NCBI GenBank assembly: GCA_903938485.1
Contig: CAJADF010000087.1
Coordinates: 1-64,000 of the forward strand
From: an uncultured Methylococcaceae bacterium
GTDB taxonomy: Bacteria; Pseudomonadota; Gammaproteobacteria; Methylococcales; Methylomonadaceae
DNA length: 64,000 bases
Direction: 5' to 3'
This document shows positions 53,614 to 64,000 of the stretch, piece by piece; positions within the stretch are counted from its first letter, which is position 1; the number at the start of each line of letters is the position of its first letter. Both the position numbers and the translations under genes were made by a program. Under the pieces are notes generated by a model. That model searched no databases. It was given only the letters and a program-made list of their open reading frames with translations, and was not told the DNA's origin.

Positions 53614-54579
53614 ATGAGATTTAGCGCTGTTTGGGTTGTGTTGGTTGTAAGTCTATTTAACGTATGTGTTGCTGCAGAAAAAACACCGATACGCATAGGC
53701 GTGCAATCTTCAGGAACCTTAGATTGGGAGTTGCGGGTTTTAAAGGCTGATGCGACCTTAAATAGTCAAGATTTTGAAGTGCTAATAACATCGTTGGCAA
53801 ATGCTGAGGCTGGAAAAATTGCCTTACAATCTGGGGCGGTTGATATGATTGTTTCTGATTGGATTTGGGTGTCTAGTGTTATAGCGGTGGGAGGTGATTT
53901 AACTTTTTATCCCTATTCAAACACATCGGGTGCTTTAATCGTGCCAGAAAAAAGCTCTATTCATAGTCTTGCAGATCTCAAAGGGAAGCGTTTAGGAATT
54001 GCGGGTGGTGAGTTAGATAAAAACTGGTTGTTACTGCAGGCCTTGGGGCAAAAAGATAAACTGAATTTATCTGAAATGGTTGAAAAAACCTATGCGGCAC
54101 CCCCTTTATTAAATGAGCAGATTAAACAAGAGCGAATAGATGCTTTACTGACATATTGGAATTTTGCGGCCCGATTAGAAACGCAAGGCTATCGGCAAGT
54201 TATAGATGGTAGTCAGATTCTTAAAGGTTTAGGTGTTATGGTTAATGTGCCAAGTTTGGGGTATGTATTTAATAATGGTTGGGCTAAGACGCATAAAGAG
54301 TCATTAACTCATTTTTTAAAAGCCACTCGCCTAGCTAAACAGCAGATATGTAATCAAGATACTGTTTGGCAAACTGTTATTCCTTTGACGCATGTTAATG
54401 ATGAAAACACCTTGGTATTATTACGTCAGCGTTATTGTCAGGGGAGCGTGGAGCAATGGGGTGAGGCTGAGCAGCATGCGGCTGAGCAGATTTATCAATT
54501 ATTGCGGGGTGTTAGTCATAATCAATTAACAGGTAATTCAGAGCATGTGTCTCAAGATGCTTTTTGGAATTTAGATTGA
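53614..54579 (+). CDS. ABC transporter substrate-binding protein, NitT/TauT-like
   Basis: The 321 residues have a signal peptide (VVLVVSLFNVCVAA) and a type II periplasmic binding fold like those for sulfonates, nitrate or thiamin precursors: RIGVQSSGTLDWELRVLKA, DMIVSDWIWVSS, and the SIHSLADLKGKRLGIAGGE lobe. AAGGAA lies just before the ATG. It is first in an SBP-permease-ATPase operon. The ligand cannot be named from sequence. Confidence 0.9.
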   Translation: MRFSAVWVVLVVSLFNVCVAAEKTPIRIGVQSSGTLDWELRVLKADATLNSQDFEVLITSLANAEAGKIALQSGAVDMIVSDWIWVSSVIAVGGDLTFYPYSNTSGALIVPEKSSIHSLADLKGKRLGIAGGELDKNWLLLQALGQKDKLNLSEMVEKTYAAPPLLNEQIKQERIDALLTYWNFAARLETQGYRQVIDGSQILKGLGVMVNVPSLGYVFNNGWAKTHKESLTHFLKATRLAKQQICNQDTVWQTVIPLTHVNDENTLVLLRQRYCQGSVEQWGEAEQHAAEQIYQLLRGVSHNQLTGNSEHVSQDAFWNLD

Positions 54580-55322
54580 GTTTACGCAAAATTTTTTTAT
54601 CTGTCTTCTCACTATTGGCATTATTGCTGATTTGGCAAGTACTAGCTACGTCATTAAATAGCTATACGTTTCCAGCTCCTATGTTAGTGGTTAAGGTATT
54701 TTGGCAAGCCTGTTTGACCGGACAGTTGCCTTATCATTTGGGTGTGACTCTGCTCAGATTGATTGTAAGCTTTTCTATTGCTATGTTGTTGGGTTGTGCT
54801 ATAGGCATAGCATTGGGACGTAAGAGGGATTTAGACGTTTTCTTTGATAATTGGTTGGTGGTGTTTTTAAATGTGCCAGCGTTAGTGACTATTATTTTAT
54901 GTTATGTCTGGTTTGGTCTCGTGGAGTCTGCCGCTATTTTAGCCGTGGTAGTTAATAAATTGCCTAATGTGATTGTTACTATTCGAGAAGGTACGCGTAC
55001 TTTAGATCAAGATTTAATGGATATGGCAAAGAGTTATCGTTTAAGTAAGCGTAAAATATTTTTTGAAGTGATTTGGCCTCAATTGCACCCATTTATGATG
55101 GGGGCGACTCGAACTGGCATAGCGTTAATCTGGAAGATTATTTTGGTAGTAGAGTTGTTAGGCCGAAGTAATGGCATGGGTTATCAGCTACATTTATTTT
55201 TTCAGATGTTTGATGTAGCGAGTATTTTAGCTTATACCTTGGCCTTTGTTGCTGTTATTCAATTAATTGAGATTCTAATTCTAAAACCATTAGATCAAAG
55301 AGCTTTGCGGTGGCGTCGGTGA
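54576..55322 (+). CDS. ABC transporter permease, NitT/TauT-like
   Basis: The TTG at 54576 overlaps the previous stop (TTGA) and has GGA upstream; a TTG at 54564 would overlap more. The protein has 248 residues and about six membrane helices. The EAA loop reads EGTRTLDQDLMDMAKSYRLSKRKIFFEVIWPQLHPF (coupling helix) and fits the SsuC/TauC family. Confidence 0.9.
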   Translation: MSLRKIFLSVFSLLALLLIWQVLATSLNSYTFPAPMLVVKVFWQACLTGQLPYHLGVTLLRLIVSFSIAMLLGCAIGIALGRKRDLDVFFDNWLVVFLNVPALVTIILCYVWFGLVESAAILAVVVNKLPNVIVTIREGTRTLDQDLMDMAKSYRLSKRKIFFEVIWPQLHPFMMGATRTGIALIWKIILVVELLGRSNGMGYQLHLFFQMFDVASILAYTLAFVAVIQLIEILILKPLDQRALRWRR

Positions 55323-56059
55323 GTCTGGTTAACATAAATATTGTTAAAAAAAATTTTCCTGCGGTTAGTCAAGCGACAGAGCATTTAGCCATAATAGATT
55401 TTAATTTAAATATTCGATCTAATGAGTTTGTGTGTTTAGTTGGGCCATCAGGCTGTGGTAAGACGACATTACTAAACATTATTTCTGGATTGGATCAGAA
55501 TTTTGAGGGTGAAATTACAATCGGTTCAGCAAGTGTAAAGTCTAAAATAGGTTATGTATTTCAAAATCCCCGTTTATTGCCTTGGCGAACAGTGCGAGAA
55601 AATGTTGAGTTGGTGTTAGATCGTTTCCAAAATGCTTCGCTGATTGATCAATTACTTGAAGTGATGCAGTTAACAAAATTTCAGCATGTGTATCCAGAAA
55701 GATTATCTTTAGGTATGAGTCGGCGAGTAGGGATAATTAGGGCTTTTGCAGTTAATCCGGACTTATTGTTGATGGATGAGCCGTTTGTATCTTTAGATCC
55801 GCCAACCGCTAGGCAAGTAAGGGATTTGTTGATGGTCTTATGGCAAAATCGCCCTCATACAGTATTGTTTGTTACGCATGATTTAAGAGAGGCTATTTTT
55901 TTGGCTGATCGATTGATATTTTTGTCAGCTGCTCCTATGGGTGTCGTGACAGAAATTACAGTGCCTATTGTTAGAGCTGATCGAGAAAATGACCAGGCTA
56001 TTGAATCTTTTCGACAGAAGTTGCTTAATGATTATCCTGCAATAAAACAACTCTTGTAA
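55319..56059 (+). CDS. ABC transporter ATP-binding protein, NitT/TauT-like
   Basis: GTG 55319 overlaps the permease stop (GTGA) and has GGTGG five bases upstream; GTG 55310 is an alternative. The 246 residues have Walker A GPSGCGKTT, Q-loop VFQNPRLLPWRTV, a modified signature LSLGMSRRVGI (LSxG kept), Walker B LLLMDEPFVSLD and the H-loop VTHDLREA. It should energise the permease upstream. Confidence 0.93.
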   Translation: MSLVNINIVKKNFPAVSQATEHLAIIDFNLNIRSNEFVCLVGPSGCGKTTLLNIISGLDQNFEGEITIGSASVKSKIGYVFQNPRLLPWRTVRENVELVLDRFQNASLIDQLLEVMQLTKFQHVYPERLSLGMSRRVGIIRAFAVNPDLLLMDEPFVSLDPPTARQVRDLLMVLWQNRPHTVLFVTHDLREAIFLADRLIFLSAAPMGVVTEITVPIVRADRENDQAIESFRQKLLNDYPAIKQLL

Positions 56060-56068
56060 GTGGAGACT

Positions 56069-56099
56069 AAAAAGCCGGAGTTTTAGGCTCCGGCTTTTT
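56069..56099. terminator. Bidirectional terminator between the ABC operon and rpsT
   Basis: AAAAAGCCGGAG / CTCCGGCTTTTT with a seven-base loop. It lies between convergent stops at 56059 and 56121 and has A/T tracts on both arms. Confidence 0.93.
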
Positions 56100-56120
56100 A
56101 TAAAGCGAAAACAATTAGGA

Positions 56121-56384
56121 TTAAGCGATTGCTTTTACTTTTGAATTCAGTCTGCTTTTGCCACGTGCTGCTTTATTTTTATGGATAATGCCTTTGTTGA
56201 CTGCTGAGTCAATAATAGGTACTACGACTTTAAAAGCGGCTTGTGCTTTTTCTTTGTCACCAGCGTTAACTGCTGCAAGTACTTTTTTTACGAATGTACG
56301 TAGGTTGCTACGTTGTCCGGCGTTGCGAATACGGCTTTTTTCCGCTTGTTTCGCGCGTTTTTTAGCTTGTGCTGTATTAGCCAT
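56121..56384 (-). CDS. rpsT: 30S ribosomal protein S20
   Basis: The 87-residue basic protein has the usual [20 protein letters not shown] start and the [17 protein letters not shown] tail. It is divergent from murJ, a common gammaproteobacterial arrangement. Confidence 0.98.
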   Translation of the reverse strand: MANTAQAKKRAKQAEKSRIRNAGQRSNLRTFVKKVLAAVNAGDKEKAQAAFKVVVPIIDSAVNKGIIHKNKAARGKSRLNSKVKAIA

Positions 56385-56480
56385 AGTGTCTCAATGTGTT
56401 GATATGTTAGTAAATAGCCCCGCATTATCTTTTTAAATGCTATTATTGTCAACATAAACCTTCGGAAAAAAGGAATTCTC

Positions 56481-58022
56481 TTGAGTCGGCAGCTTTTTAA
56501 ATCTACTGTTTTAGTTAGCAGTATGACCTTAATCTCACGCATACTTGGTTTTGTCCGAGACATGTTAATAGCAAGGCAATTCGGTGTTGATGTTGCAACA
56601 GATGCTTTTTTTGTTGCTTTTAAAATACCCAATTTTTTTAGGCGCTTATTCGCAGAAGGTGCTTTAGCGCATGCATTCGTTCCCATTATAACTGATTATA
56701 AAGAGCGGGGACGTAAGGATGCACTTCAGTTATTTATAGATAGAGCGGCTGGTACTTTAGTCCTGTGTTTGTTGGTTTTAACTGTTTTAGGCCTAATTTT
56801 TACCCCAATTATTATATTCCTAATAGCTCCCGGCTTTGCTCTTCAAGGATTACAACTTGAGTTAGCATCTACATTATTGCGAATTTGTTTACCGTATATT
56901 TTTTTTATAGGTTTAGTGGCTTTTGCGGGTGGATTATTAAACGCCTATGGTAAATTTGTGGTCCCCGCTTTAACGCCGGCTTTTTTAAATATTTGCATGA
57001 TTATAGCGGCAATTTGGCTGGCGCCATTAATGACACAGCCAGTTACAGCTTTGGCTTGGGGGGTTTTTGTAGCCGGAGTGGTGCAATTATTATTTCAAGT
57101 GCCAACTTTGTTAAATTTAGGTTTATTACCCCGATTTAAATGGGGATATAGGGATCCTGAAGTAAAAAAAATGTTGAGCTTACTGTTGCCAGCTATTTTT
57201 AGTGTTTCGGTGACGCAGATTAATTTGTTATTGGATACTTTAATTGCCTCCTTTTTAGCAGTAGGTAGTGTTTCGTGGTTATATTATTCAGATCGTTTGG
57301 TGGAGTTCCCTGTAGGCATGCTGGGTTTGGCTTTAGGGTCTGTTATTTTGCCCCGTTTAGCAAATAGTTTTGCCGAAAACGCATCAGTTAGTTTTTCTAG
57401 TACTCTCGACTGGGGCTTACGTTTGGTTTTGTTGTTAGGTATGCCAGCAACCATTGGCTTAGTTGTGTTGGCAGAGCCAATGATTTCAACCTTGTTTCAA
57501 TATAATGAATTTACAAGGCAAGATGTTCATAATTCCGCGCTAAGTTTAAGAGCATATGCACTGGGTTTATTGGGTTATATAGCTATCAGAGTTTTAGTTT
57601 CAGGATTTACCTCCCGTCAAGATATGCGGACGCCCGTGCGTTATGGGGTTTGGTCGATGGTGGTTAGTTTATTATTAAATGTGATATTGGTTTTTCCGTT
57701 AGCTCATGTGGGTCTAGCTTTAGCGACGTCATTGGGCGCTTTTCTTAATGCGTTATTGTTATTGATTAAATTGTATCGAGAAAAGATATATACCCCTCTG
57801 TTGGGTTGGGGGTGGTTTTTTACTCGGGTTATTTTGGCTAGTAGTGCGATGTTTGTTGTTTTATATGGCATGATTGACGCTGGTTGGTGGCAAGACTGGC
57901 AATCGGGTGAACGTGTTTTTCAGTTGCTTAAGTGGATGGTAATTGGCTTATTAATCTATAGCGGAACTTTATTTTTGACGGGTTTACGTTTCCGACATTT
58001 AGCGGATGATTGCCGCATTTAA
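56481..58022 (+). CDS. murJ: Lipid II flippase MurJ
   Basis: MurJ moves lipid II across the inner membrane for peptidoglycan synthesis. The TTG start has AAGGA upstream. The 513 residues have about 14 membrane helices and the N-terminal SRILGFVRDMLIARQFG and FFRRLFAEGALAHAFVPI signatures with the essential arginines. It heads murJ-ribF-ileS-lspA. Confidence 0.97.
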   Translation: MSRQLFKSTVLVSSMTLISRILGFVRDMLIARQFGVDVATDAFFVAFKIPNFFRRLFAEGALAHAFVPIITDYKERGRKDALQLFIDRAAGTLVLCLLVLTVLGLIFTPIIIFLIAPGFALQGLQLELASTLLRICLPYIFFIGLVAFAGGLLNAYGKFVVPALTPAFLNICMIIAAIWLAPLMTQPVTALAWGVFVAGVVQLLFQVPTLLNLGLLPRFKWGYRDPEVKKMLSLLLPAIFSVSVTQINLLLDTLIASFLAVGSVSWLYYSDRLVEFPVGMLGLALGSVILPRLANSFAENASVSFSSTLDWGLRLVLLLGMPATIGLVVLAEPMISTLFQYNEFTRQDVHNSALSLRAYALGLLGYIAIRVLVSGFTSRQDMRTPVRYGVWSMVVSLLLNVILVFPLAHVGLALATSLGAFLNALLLLIKLYREKIYTPLLGWGWFFTRVILASSAMFVVLYGMIDAGWWQDWQSGERVFQLLKWMVIGLLIYSGTLFLTGLRFRHLADDCRI

Positions 58023-58068
58023 GCGCGGTGCGTGATAGAATAAAAATCTTTTTTTCATCAAAAAAATA

Positions 58069-59010
58069 ATGCATTTAATTAGAGGATTATCTCATTTAGA
58101 GTCATTTAATAATGGCTGTGTTCTGACTATTGGAAATTTTGACGGTCTGCATTTAGGTCATCAAGCAGTTATTAAAAAATTAGCTGAGCGAGGCAAGGTT
58201 TTAGGATTACCCGTAGTTGTAATGACCTTTGAACCTCAGCCCTTAGAATATTTTTTGGGTGATAACTCGCCTTCTCGTTTGATGCGTTTACGAGAGAAAG
58301 TCATAGAGTTTAATAAATTACCAGTTGATAACTTATTAATTGTCGGTTTTAATCGTGATTTTGCAAATTATGATGCTGAACAATTTATTGATAGCGTCTT
58401 AATCAATAAATTAAATGTTAAGCATTTGGTGGTGGGTGATGATTTTCGGTTTGGCAAAGCTCGCCGTGGAAATTTTGCCATGCTTAAAGAAAAAGGTTTG
58501 CAGAAAGGATTCTCTGTTGAAGATACCGGCTCTTATCAAATTTCTGGGTTGCGGGTTAGCAGTACCTTGATTAGAGATGCTCTGAACGTTGGTGATTTAG
58601 TTCAAGCAGAGCGCTTGTTGGGGCATCATTATTCTATTTGTGGTCGAGTTGCTCATGGAGATAAGCGCGGGCGTACAATTGGTTTCCCTACAGCAAATAT
58701 ACAAATGTTTAGAAAAAACACCCCTATTAATGGTGTATTTGCAGTCACTATGGCAGGGATTGATGGTTTAGTGTTTGAAGGTGTAGCCAATGTAGGTACT
58801 CGTCCAACAGTAGATGGGGGATCTAAAGTTATTTTAGAAACTTATCTGTTCGATTTTGATAAGGAAATCTATGGGCGTTATGTAGAAGTGCATTTTCATA
58901 GAAAGATTAGAAATGAAATACGATTTAAATCGATAGAAGAACTGAAAGCCCAAATCTTAAAAGATGTGGCTGAGACTAAAAAGATTTTTGCTGAGATAAA
59001 AAGATTATGA
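58069..59010 (+). CDS. ribF: Bifunctional riboflavin kinase/FAD synthetase
   Basis: The 313 residues have an N-terminal adenylyltransferase domain ([14 protein letters not shown], then [19 protein letters not shown]-like [10 protein letters not shown]) and a C-terminal riboflavin kinase domain ([31 protein letters not shown]). It converts riboflavin to FMN and FAD. Its stop overlaps the ileS start by four bases (ATGA). Confidence 0.98.
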   Translation: MHLIRGLSHLESFNNGCVLTIGNFDGLHLGHQAVIKKLAERGKVLGLPVVVMTFEPQPLEYFLGDNSPSRLMRLREKVIEFNKLPVDNLLIVGFNRDFANYDAEQFIDSVLINKLNVKHLVVGDDFRFGKARRGNFAMLKEKGLQKGFSVEDTGSYQISGLRVSSTLIRDALNVGDLVQAERLLGHHYSICGRVAHGDKRGRTIGFPTANIQMFRKNTPINGVFAVTMAGIDGLVFEGVANVGTRPTVDGGSKVILETYLFDFDKEIYGRYVEVHFHRKIRNEIRFKSIEELKAQILKDVAETKKIFAEIKRL

Positions 59011-61826
59011 CCCAAGATTATAAAAAAACCCTCAACTTACCTAATACTGAATTTCCTATGAAAGGAAACTTGGCGCAACGCGAACCAGAGCGCTTAAAGA
59101 AATGGACTGAAGCCGGTTTATATCAAAAAATTAGAACTACTTTTGCAGGGCGTCCACCTTTTATATTGCATGATGGCCCTCCCTATGCAAATGGCGAAAT
59201 TCATATTGGTCATGCTGTTAATAAGGTTTTAAAAGATTTTATTATTAAGTCTAAAACGCTCAGTGGCTTTGATGTTCCTTATGTGCCTGGCTGGGATTGT
59301 CATGGTCTACCTATTGAGTTAATGGTAGAAAAAAAGATTGGTAAAGCGGGTGTTAAGGTCTCTCCTGCCGTCTTTCGTAAGGCCTGTCGTGAATATGCGG
59401 CTAAGCAAGTTGATATTCAAAAGGAAGCTTTTATTCGTTTAGGTATTTTAGGTGATTGGCATAATCCTTATTTAACAATGGATTTTGGCTTTGAAGCAGA
59501 TATTGTTAGATCTTTAGGTCAAATTGCTAAAAAAGGTCATATTACTGCAGGCGCTAAACCGGTACATTGGTGTACAGATTGCGGTTCAGCTTTAGCAGAA
59601 GCAGAAGTTGAATATGAAGATAAACATTCGCCTGCGATTGATGTCCGTTTTAACGTGGTGGATGAAACGACGTTTTTAAATTCATGTCATCATGCCCCAG
59701 AGCATGAGGGTCAGGGTCCATTATCAGTTGTCATCTGGACAACTACACCATGGACTTTGCCAGCTAATCAGGGTGTTGCGTTAAATCCTGAACTAGAATA
59801 TGTAGTAGTACAAACTGAAACTGAGCGTTTAGTTGTTGCAGAAGCTTTATTAAAAGACACCATGCTTCGTTATGGCTTAGAAAATTATCATGTACTTGCC
59901 TACGGACTTGGCTCTGTTTGGGAACATCAATTAGTTCAACACCCATTCTATGATCGTCAAGTGCCTATTATTTTAGGTGATCATGTCACAACGGATGCGG
60001 GTACTGGCGCAGTTCATACTGCCCCCGGCCATGGTCAAGAAGATTATGTCGTTGGACAAAAATATGGCTTACCTGTTGAAAATCCAGTGGGCGCTGATGG
60101 TGTGTTCTTACCCAGTACCGAATTATTTGCTGGTCAGCATGTTTTTAATGCTAACGCGAAAGTATTAGAAGTTTTAGAAGCGCAAGGTAAATTGTTGCAT
60201 CATCACGCAATCCTACACAGTTATCCGCATTGCTGGCGTCATAAAACGCCGATTATTTTTAGAGCGACTGCGCAGTGGTTTATCTCTATGAATAAAAATC
60301 ATCTGCGTGATTTAGCCTTAGCTGAAGTTAAAAAAGCGGAGTGGATTCCTGATTGGGGTCAAGCACGTATTGAAAGTATGATAGATGGGCGTCCCGATTG
60401 GTGTATTTCTCGTCAACGTACTTGGGGTGTGCCGATTACTTTCTTTATCCATAAAGAAACCCGCGAACTCCATCCGCGTACTGCTGAGTTAATTGAAGCA
60501 GTGGCATTACGCATCGAAGAAAAAGGCATTGAAGCCTGGTTTGAGTTAGATAAAGCCGAATTATTGGGTGCTGAAGCCGATGATTATGACAAAATGTCAG
60601 ATACCTTAGATGTTTGGTTCGATTCAGGTGTCACCCATGCTTGTGTTTTAGCTAAACGTGCAGAATTAAGATATCCAGCGGATTTGTATTTAGAAGGTTC
60701 AGACCAGCATCGCGGTTGGTTCCAATCATCATTATTAGCGTCGACCGCAATGCATGATGTGGCGCCTTATAAAGCCGTGTTAACGCATGGTTTTACCGTT
60801 GATAAAAACGGCGAGAAGATGTCTAAATCCAAAGGTAATGTGATACCGCCACAAGCCGTCATGAAAAACTTGGGTGCGGATGTGTTACGTTTGTGGATTG
60901 CTTCTGCTGACTATCGTAGTGAAATGCGCGTTTCGGATGAGATTTTAGAGCGTACTTCTGATGGTTATAGACGTTTAAGAAATACTGCACGTTTCTTGTT
61001 ATCCAGTATCAATGACTTTAATCCTGCCGAAGACCTAGTAGCAACAGAGGATTTGTTAGCCCTAGATCGTTGGTTATTAGATAGAGCATTTGCCTTACAA
61101 GAAGAAGTAAAGTTGGCTTACGAGACGTATCAATTCCAACAAATATTCCAAAAAGTACATCATTTCTGTGTGATAGATTTGGGTGGCTTCTATTTGGATA
61201 TTGTTAAAGATCGTCAATACACGGCAAAGACTGATGGCTTGGCTCGTCGCTCTGCACAAACTGCCATGTATCATGTGATTGAAGCCTTAACCCGTTGGTT
61301 GGCGCCTATCATTAGTTATACGGCTGATGAAATCTGGCAATATATTCCGGGTGAGCGCAGTGAGTCGGTGTTCTTAGAAGCGTGGTACGAAGGCTTAGTG
61401 GTATTGGATGATAGTGCAGCGCTGAATCGTGAGTTCTGGCAAAAAATAATGACAGTTAGAACTGCGGTCAGTAAAGAATTAGAGAAGAGTCGTGCGCAAG
61501 GGGATATTGGTTCTTCTTTAAATGCTGAGCTTGAGTTGTATGGTAATGCTGAATATTTAAGCGTGTTAAGTCAATTATCCGGTGAATTACAGTTTATCTT
61601 TATTACTTCTGCGGCGACTGTTAAGTCTGAGCAAGACGCGCCTGCTGATGCGATTCAAACTGAAGTTGAAGGCCTTAAATTAAAAGTGTTAGTTTCTGAA
61701 AACCATAAATGTGTACGTTGTTGGCATCAACGATCTGATGTGGGTATCCATACCGAGCATCCTGAGTTGTGTGGACGTTGTGTAGAAAATGTTGCTGGGG
61801 ATGGAGAGCATAGGCACTATGCATAA
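59007..61826 (+). CDS. ileS: Isoleucyl-tRNA synthetase
   Basis: The 939 residues have HIGH at 66-69 (HIGH in NGEIHIGHA), the editing CP1 domain, KMSKS in [11 protein letters not shown] near residue 605 and a C-terminal zinc site (CVRCWHQR, then CGRCVENV). Length and order are normal for the bacterial IleS type without the mupirocin-resistant features that I can recognise. Confidence 0.98.
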   Translation: MTQDYKKTLNLPNTEFPMKGNLAQREPERLKKWTEAGLYQKIRTTFAGRPPFILHDGPPYANGEIHIGHAVNKVLKDFIIKSKTLSGFDVPYVPGWDCHGLPIELMVEKKIGKAGVKVSPAVFRKACREYAAKQVDIQKEAFIRLGILGDWHNPYLTMDFGFEADIVRSLGQIAKKGHITAGAKPVHWCTDCGSALAEAEVEYEDKHSPAIDVRFNVVDETTFLNSCHHAPEHEGQGPLSVVIWTTTPWTLPANQGVALNPELEYVVVQTETERLVVAEALLKDTMLRYGLENYHVLAYGLGSVWEHQLVQHPFYDRQVPIILGDHVTTDAGTGAVHTAPGHGQEDYVVGQKYGLPVENPVGADGVFLPSTELFAGQHVFNANAKVLEVLEAQGKLLHHHAILHSYPHCWRHKTPIIFRATAQWFISMNKNHLRDLALAEVKKAEWIPDWGQARIESMIDGRPDWCISRQRTWGVPITFFIHKETRELHPRTAELIEAVALRIEEKGIEAWFELDKAELLGAEADDYDKMSDTLDVWFDSGVTHACVLAKRAELRYPADLYLEGSDQHRGWFQSSLLASTAMHDVAPYKAVLTHGFTVDKNGEKMSKSKGNVIPPQAVMKNLGADVLRLWIASADYRSEMRVSDEILERTSDGYRRLRNTARFLLSSINDFNPAEDLVATEDLLALDRWLLDRAFALQEEVKLAYETYQFQQIFQKVHHFCVIDLGGFYLDIVKDRQYTAKTDGLARRSAQTAMYHVIEALTRWLAPIISYTADEIWQYIPGERSESVFLEAWYEGLVVLDDSAALNREFWQKIMTVRTAVSKELEKSRAQGDIGSSLNAELELYGNAEYLSVLSQLSGELQFIFITSAATVKSEQDAPADAIQTEVEGLKLKVLVSENHKCVRCWHQRSDVGIHTEHPELCGRCVENVAGDGEHRHYA

Positions 61827-62307
61827 TCTAAAAATGTTGAAGTGGTTGGCATTATCTTTATTGGCTGTGGTGCTTGATCAAGTCAGCAAATGGGCTATAG
61901 ATAGTTCAATGCAACTTTATCAATCGATTCCTTTAGTACCGTATTTTAATTTAACTTATTTACGCAATACGGGAGCCGCCTTTAGTTTTTTAAGTGAAGC
62001 AGGTGGTTGGCAACGCTGGTTTTTCGCAGGTTTAGCTATTGTTATTAGTGCAGTTATTGGGGTGTGGTTGGCACGCTTAAAAGAACATGAAACCGTGTTA
62101 GCGGTTGCATTATCGTTAGTTTTAGGGGGGGCGATTGGTAATCTGATTGATCGTCTTGCTTATGGCTATGTTATCGACTTTCTGGATGTTTATTATCAAA
62201 CGTGGCATTGGCCAGCCTTTAATATTGCGGATTCGGCAATTACCTTAGGTGTGATATTGATGTTACTAGAGTCTTTTGGACTCGTCGGTTCAAAACAGCC
62301 TGAATAA
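61819..62307 (+). CDS. lspA: Lipoprotein signal peptidase
   Basis: From ATG 61819 (eight bases overlapping ileS) the protein has 162 residues and four membrane helices. The catalytic aspartates are in [15 protein letters not shown] and [11 protein letters not shown]. An in-frame start at 61789 would overlap ileS further and lacks homology. It matures lipoproteins such as those with the LITAC- and LSSC-type signals in this window. The usual fkpB and ispH downstream are absent. Confidence 0.97.
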   Translation: MHNLKMLKWLALSLLAVVLDQVSKWAIDSSMQLYQSIPLVPYFNLTYLRNTGAAFSFLSEAGGWQRWFFAGLAIVISAVIGVWLARLKEHETVLAVALSLVLGGAIGNLIDRLAYGYVIDFLDVYYQTWHWPAFNIADSAITLGVILMLLESFGLVGSKQPE

Positions 62308-62317
62308 CCGTTAGGCT

Positions 62318-62848
62318 TTATTTTAAGCGCTGCCAATCGAAACAAGCACCTGGGTCGGTTTTTCGGCCAGGTGCAATATCACTATGTCCTGTAATATCTT
62401 TCCTAGATAGTGTTGGATAATGCTCCAATAGTATAGCTATTATTTTGTTAAGTTGTTCGTATTGAGCTTCTGTATAGGGAACAGTTTCGGATCCTTCTAG
62501 CTCTATACCAATAGAAAAATCATTACAGCGTTCTTTGCCTGCATAGATTGATGCGCCTGCATGCCAAGCACGTTTATTAAAGGGTACATATTGCACACAA
62601 CTACCATCACGTTTAATAACCACATGGGCTGATACTTTAAGCTGATAAATTTCTTTAAAGTAAGGGTGATCTTCTGGATTAAGTTGATTAGTGAATAATT
62701 GATCAATGTAAGGCGTGCTAAATTTATTTGGCGGCAGGCTAATGCAATGAATAACAATCAAAGAAATATCTGTTTCCGATACTCTTTCGTCACAATTGGG
62801 TGAGGGATTGTGAGTGACATTGGTGAGCCAGTGTTGATCTATTTTCAT
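62318..62848 (-). CDS. ampD: 1,6-anhydro-N-acetylmuramyl-L-alanine amidase AmpD
   Basis: The 176-residue cytosolic zinc amidase recycles peptidoglycan fragments and so affects beta-lactamase induction. The zinc and catalytic residues are in LIVIHCISLP and GHSDIAPGRKTDPGACFDW, with YAGKERCNDFSIGIELEG between them. It is convergent with lspA, ten bases apart. Confidence 0.95.
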   Translation of the reverse strand: MKIDQHWLTNVTHNPSPNCDERVSETDISLIVIHCISLPPNKFSTPYIDQLFTNQLNPEDHPYFKEIYQLKVSAHVVIKRDGSCVQYVPFNKRAWHAGASIYAGKERCNDFSIGIELEGSETVPYTEAQYEQLNKIIAILLEHYPTLSRKDITGHSDIAPGRKTDPGACFDWQRLK

Positions 62849-63026
62849 ATTATTTAAGTCAGCTAAACCACGAACAATTTAAAATATCTGCGTTAAAATA
62901 ATCACAAGTAAGGTGACGTTAGCGTTTAATCATAATGATTTATGCTGATCTTCACAATGGTAGTGATAACGATCAATTTTATAAGTCAATTTCTATATTA
63001 ATTTTAGTATGCACAGAGAAAGTTTA

Positions 63027-64000
63027 TGTCAGATTCAGTTTGCGAAGCCTTAATTAAGGGTGTTTTAATAGTCTTATTAAGCAGTTGTGCAAGTAAAAAA
63101 GAGCCTATAGCTGTTTCCGGTGTCAATAATAACGTTAACTTAACAAAAGGTCCTGTTGTAAGTTTTCCAGGTGATATGCTGGATCAGCAATCACAAACTT
63201 CTTCTAAACCACCTTACTCATCAAATTATCAATCGTTTTTTTTAACGGGTACTTACGCTCATTCTCCTGCATTATTAAAGTTTATCCAGTATATGGTGCG
63301 TCAGCATGGTTTTTCAGAAACATATTTAAATGGATTGTTTTCAAAAGCTAATAGATTAGAGCCTGTTATAAAACTTGAGACACCGGAGCCCACTACAGGA
63401 CCAACAAAGCCTAGTGTAGGAAGTTGGACTCGTTATAGAAATAAATTTTTGACTGATGATCATATTAATAATGGTGTCGAGTTTTGGCGTAATAATGCCG
63501 AAACAATTCGCAGAGCTAGTGCTACTTATGGCGTTGATCCAGAATATATCGTAGGTATTATTGGCGTAGAAACCTATTTTGGTAGAAACTTTGGTAAGAC
63601 GCGTATATTTGATGCTTTAACGACATTGTCGTTTGATACAGAAAGGCGTTCTAAATATTTTATGTCAGAGTTAGAAAGCTTCTTGTTAATGGCTAGAGAT
63701 GAGCATTTTGATCCTCTAAAGCCTCAAGGATCATGGGCTGGGGCTATGGGTTATGGGCAGTTTATGCCAAGCAATTTTAAAACCTTAGCGGTCGATTTTA
63801 ATAAAGATGGTAAGCGAGATTTATGGCATCCGCATGATGCCGTAGGTAGTGTGGCGCATTATTTTTCTAAAAGCGGTTGGCAAATGCATCAGCCAGTCAC
63901 GAAACGGATAAGTTTTTCTAAAGATCCCTCTATTATCGAATTAAGTACCTATGAAGGTAATGAGTTTTGGCAGATTTACGCTAATTTTAAGGTGATTAAG
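63027..64000 (+). CDS. mltB: Lytic murein transglycosylase B-like lipoprotein (partial at window end)
   Basis: The frame from ATG 63027 is open to the last base and continues beyond the window (324 codons seen). A hydrophobic N-terminus with L-S-S-C at the lipobox (VLIVLLSSCASKK) indicates an outer-membrane lipoprotein. The MltB signature is present: YGVDPEYIVGIIGVETYFGRNFGK with catalytic Glu, then GSWAGAMGYGQFMPSNF and DFNKDGKRDLWHPHDAVGS. It cleaves peptidoglycan glycosidic bonds to 1,6-anhydro sugars, which AmpD next door helps recycle. The C-terminus is missing. Confidence 0.93.

Overview
The window is chromosomal DNA from an AT-rich gammaproteobacterium. The gene order is that of ordinary gammaproteobacterial housekeeping clusters: bamA-skp-fabZ-lpxA-rnhB, topA-smg-dprA facing def-fmt-rsmB, a ntrYX-type two-component pair, rplM-rpsI, minCDE, and rpsT facing murJ-ribF-ileS-lspA. 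A VPLPA-CTERM protein, PII-like proteins beside metal efflux pumps and the DUF4390-ntrYX order make me think of the Methylococcales (methanotrophs). No methane-oxidation gene lies in the window, so that is a guess from general resemblance. I see no rRNA, tRNA, CRISPR array, insertion sequence, prophage or integrase.

Layout. 1-1060: three tandem 44-bp repeats cut by the window edge, then a small fibronectin III-like protein. 1.2-3.6 kb: a PLP-homeostasis protein (YggS type), an orphan gene, a DUF4242 protein, a TM2 membrane protein and a cold-shock protein. 3.7-6.0 kb: a minus-strand operon of two DUF1538 membrane proteins, a PII-like protein and a CBS-pair protein. 6.2-8.3 kb: a degenerate EAL protein and alanine dehydrogenase. 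8.4-20.5 kb: two divergent heavy-metal RND efflux operons, each complete and each ending in a small PII- or CutA-like protein; the plus-strand one also carries a 17-codon coupled micro-ORF. 20.8-25.3 kb: a VPLPA-CTERM exported protein, a Pat-type protein acetyltransferase and a HAD phosphatase. 25.4-28.7 kb: rppH and the EF-P lysylation set (epmB, efp, epmA).

28.7-46.5 kb is the envelope, DNA-processing and translation block: outer-membrane assembly, lipid A and fatty-acid steps, RNase HII, SrkA kinase, topoisomerase I, DprA, peptide deformylase, formyltransferase, RsmB, DUF4390, NtrY/NtrX-like regulators and L13/S9. lpxD and lpxB are missing from their usual places. rnhB and dprA have no ATG, GTG or TTG upstream of their conserved N-termini, and AUA and AUU starts look likely. 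The NtrX-like regulator has lost the sigma-54 GAFTGA loop.

46.7-64 kb: minCDE, a winged-helix protein, a FIST-domain histidine kinase / response regulator / PepSY membrane protein group (the kinase carries ten in-frame hexanucleotide repeats), a NitT/TauT-like ABC importer, the rpsT-murJ-ribF-ileS-lspA block, ampD, and the start of a lytic transglycosylase (MltB type) cut by the window end.

The best candidates for undescribed biology are the DUF1538-PII-CBS operon, the metal pumps with their small regulators and micro-ORF, the FIST kinase with its expandable linker, and the non-canonical start codons. None is a proven new system.
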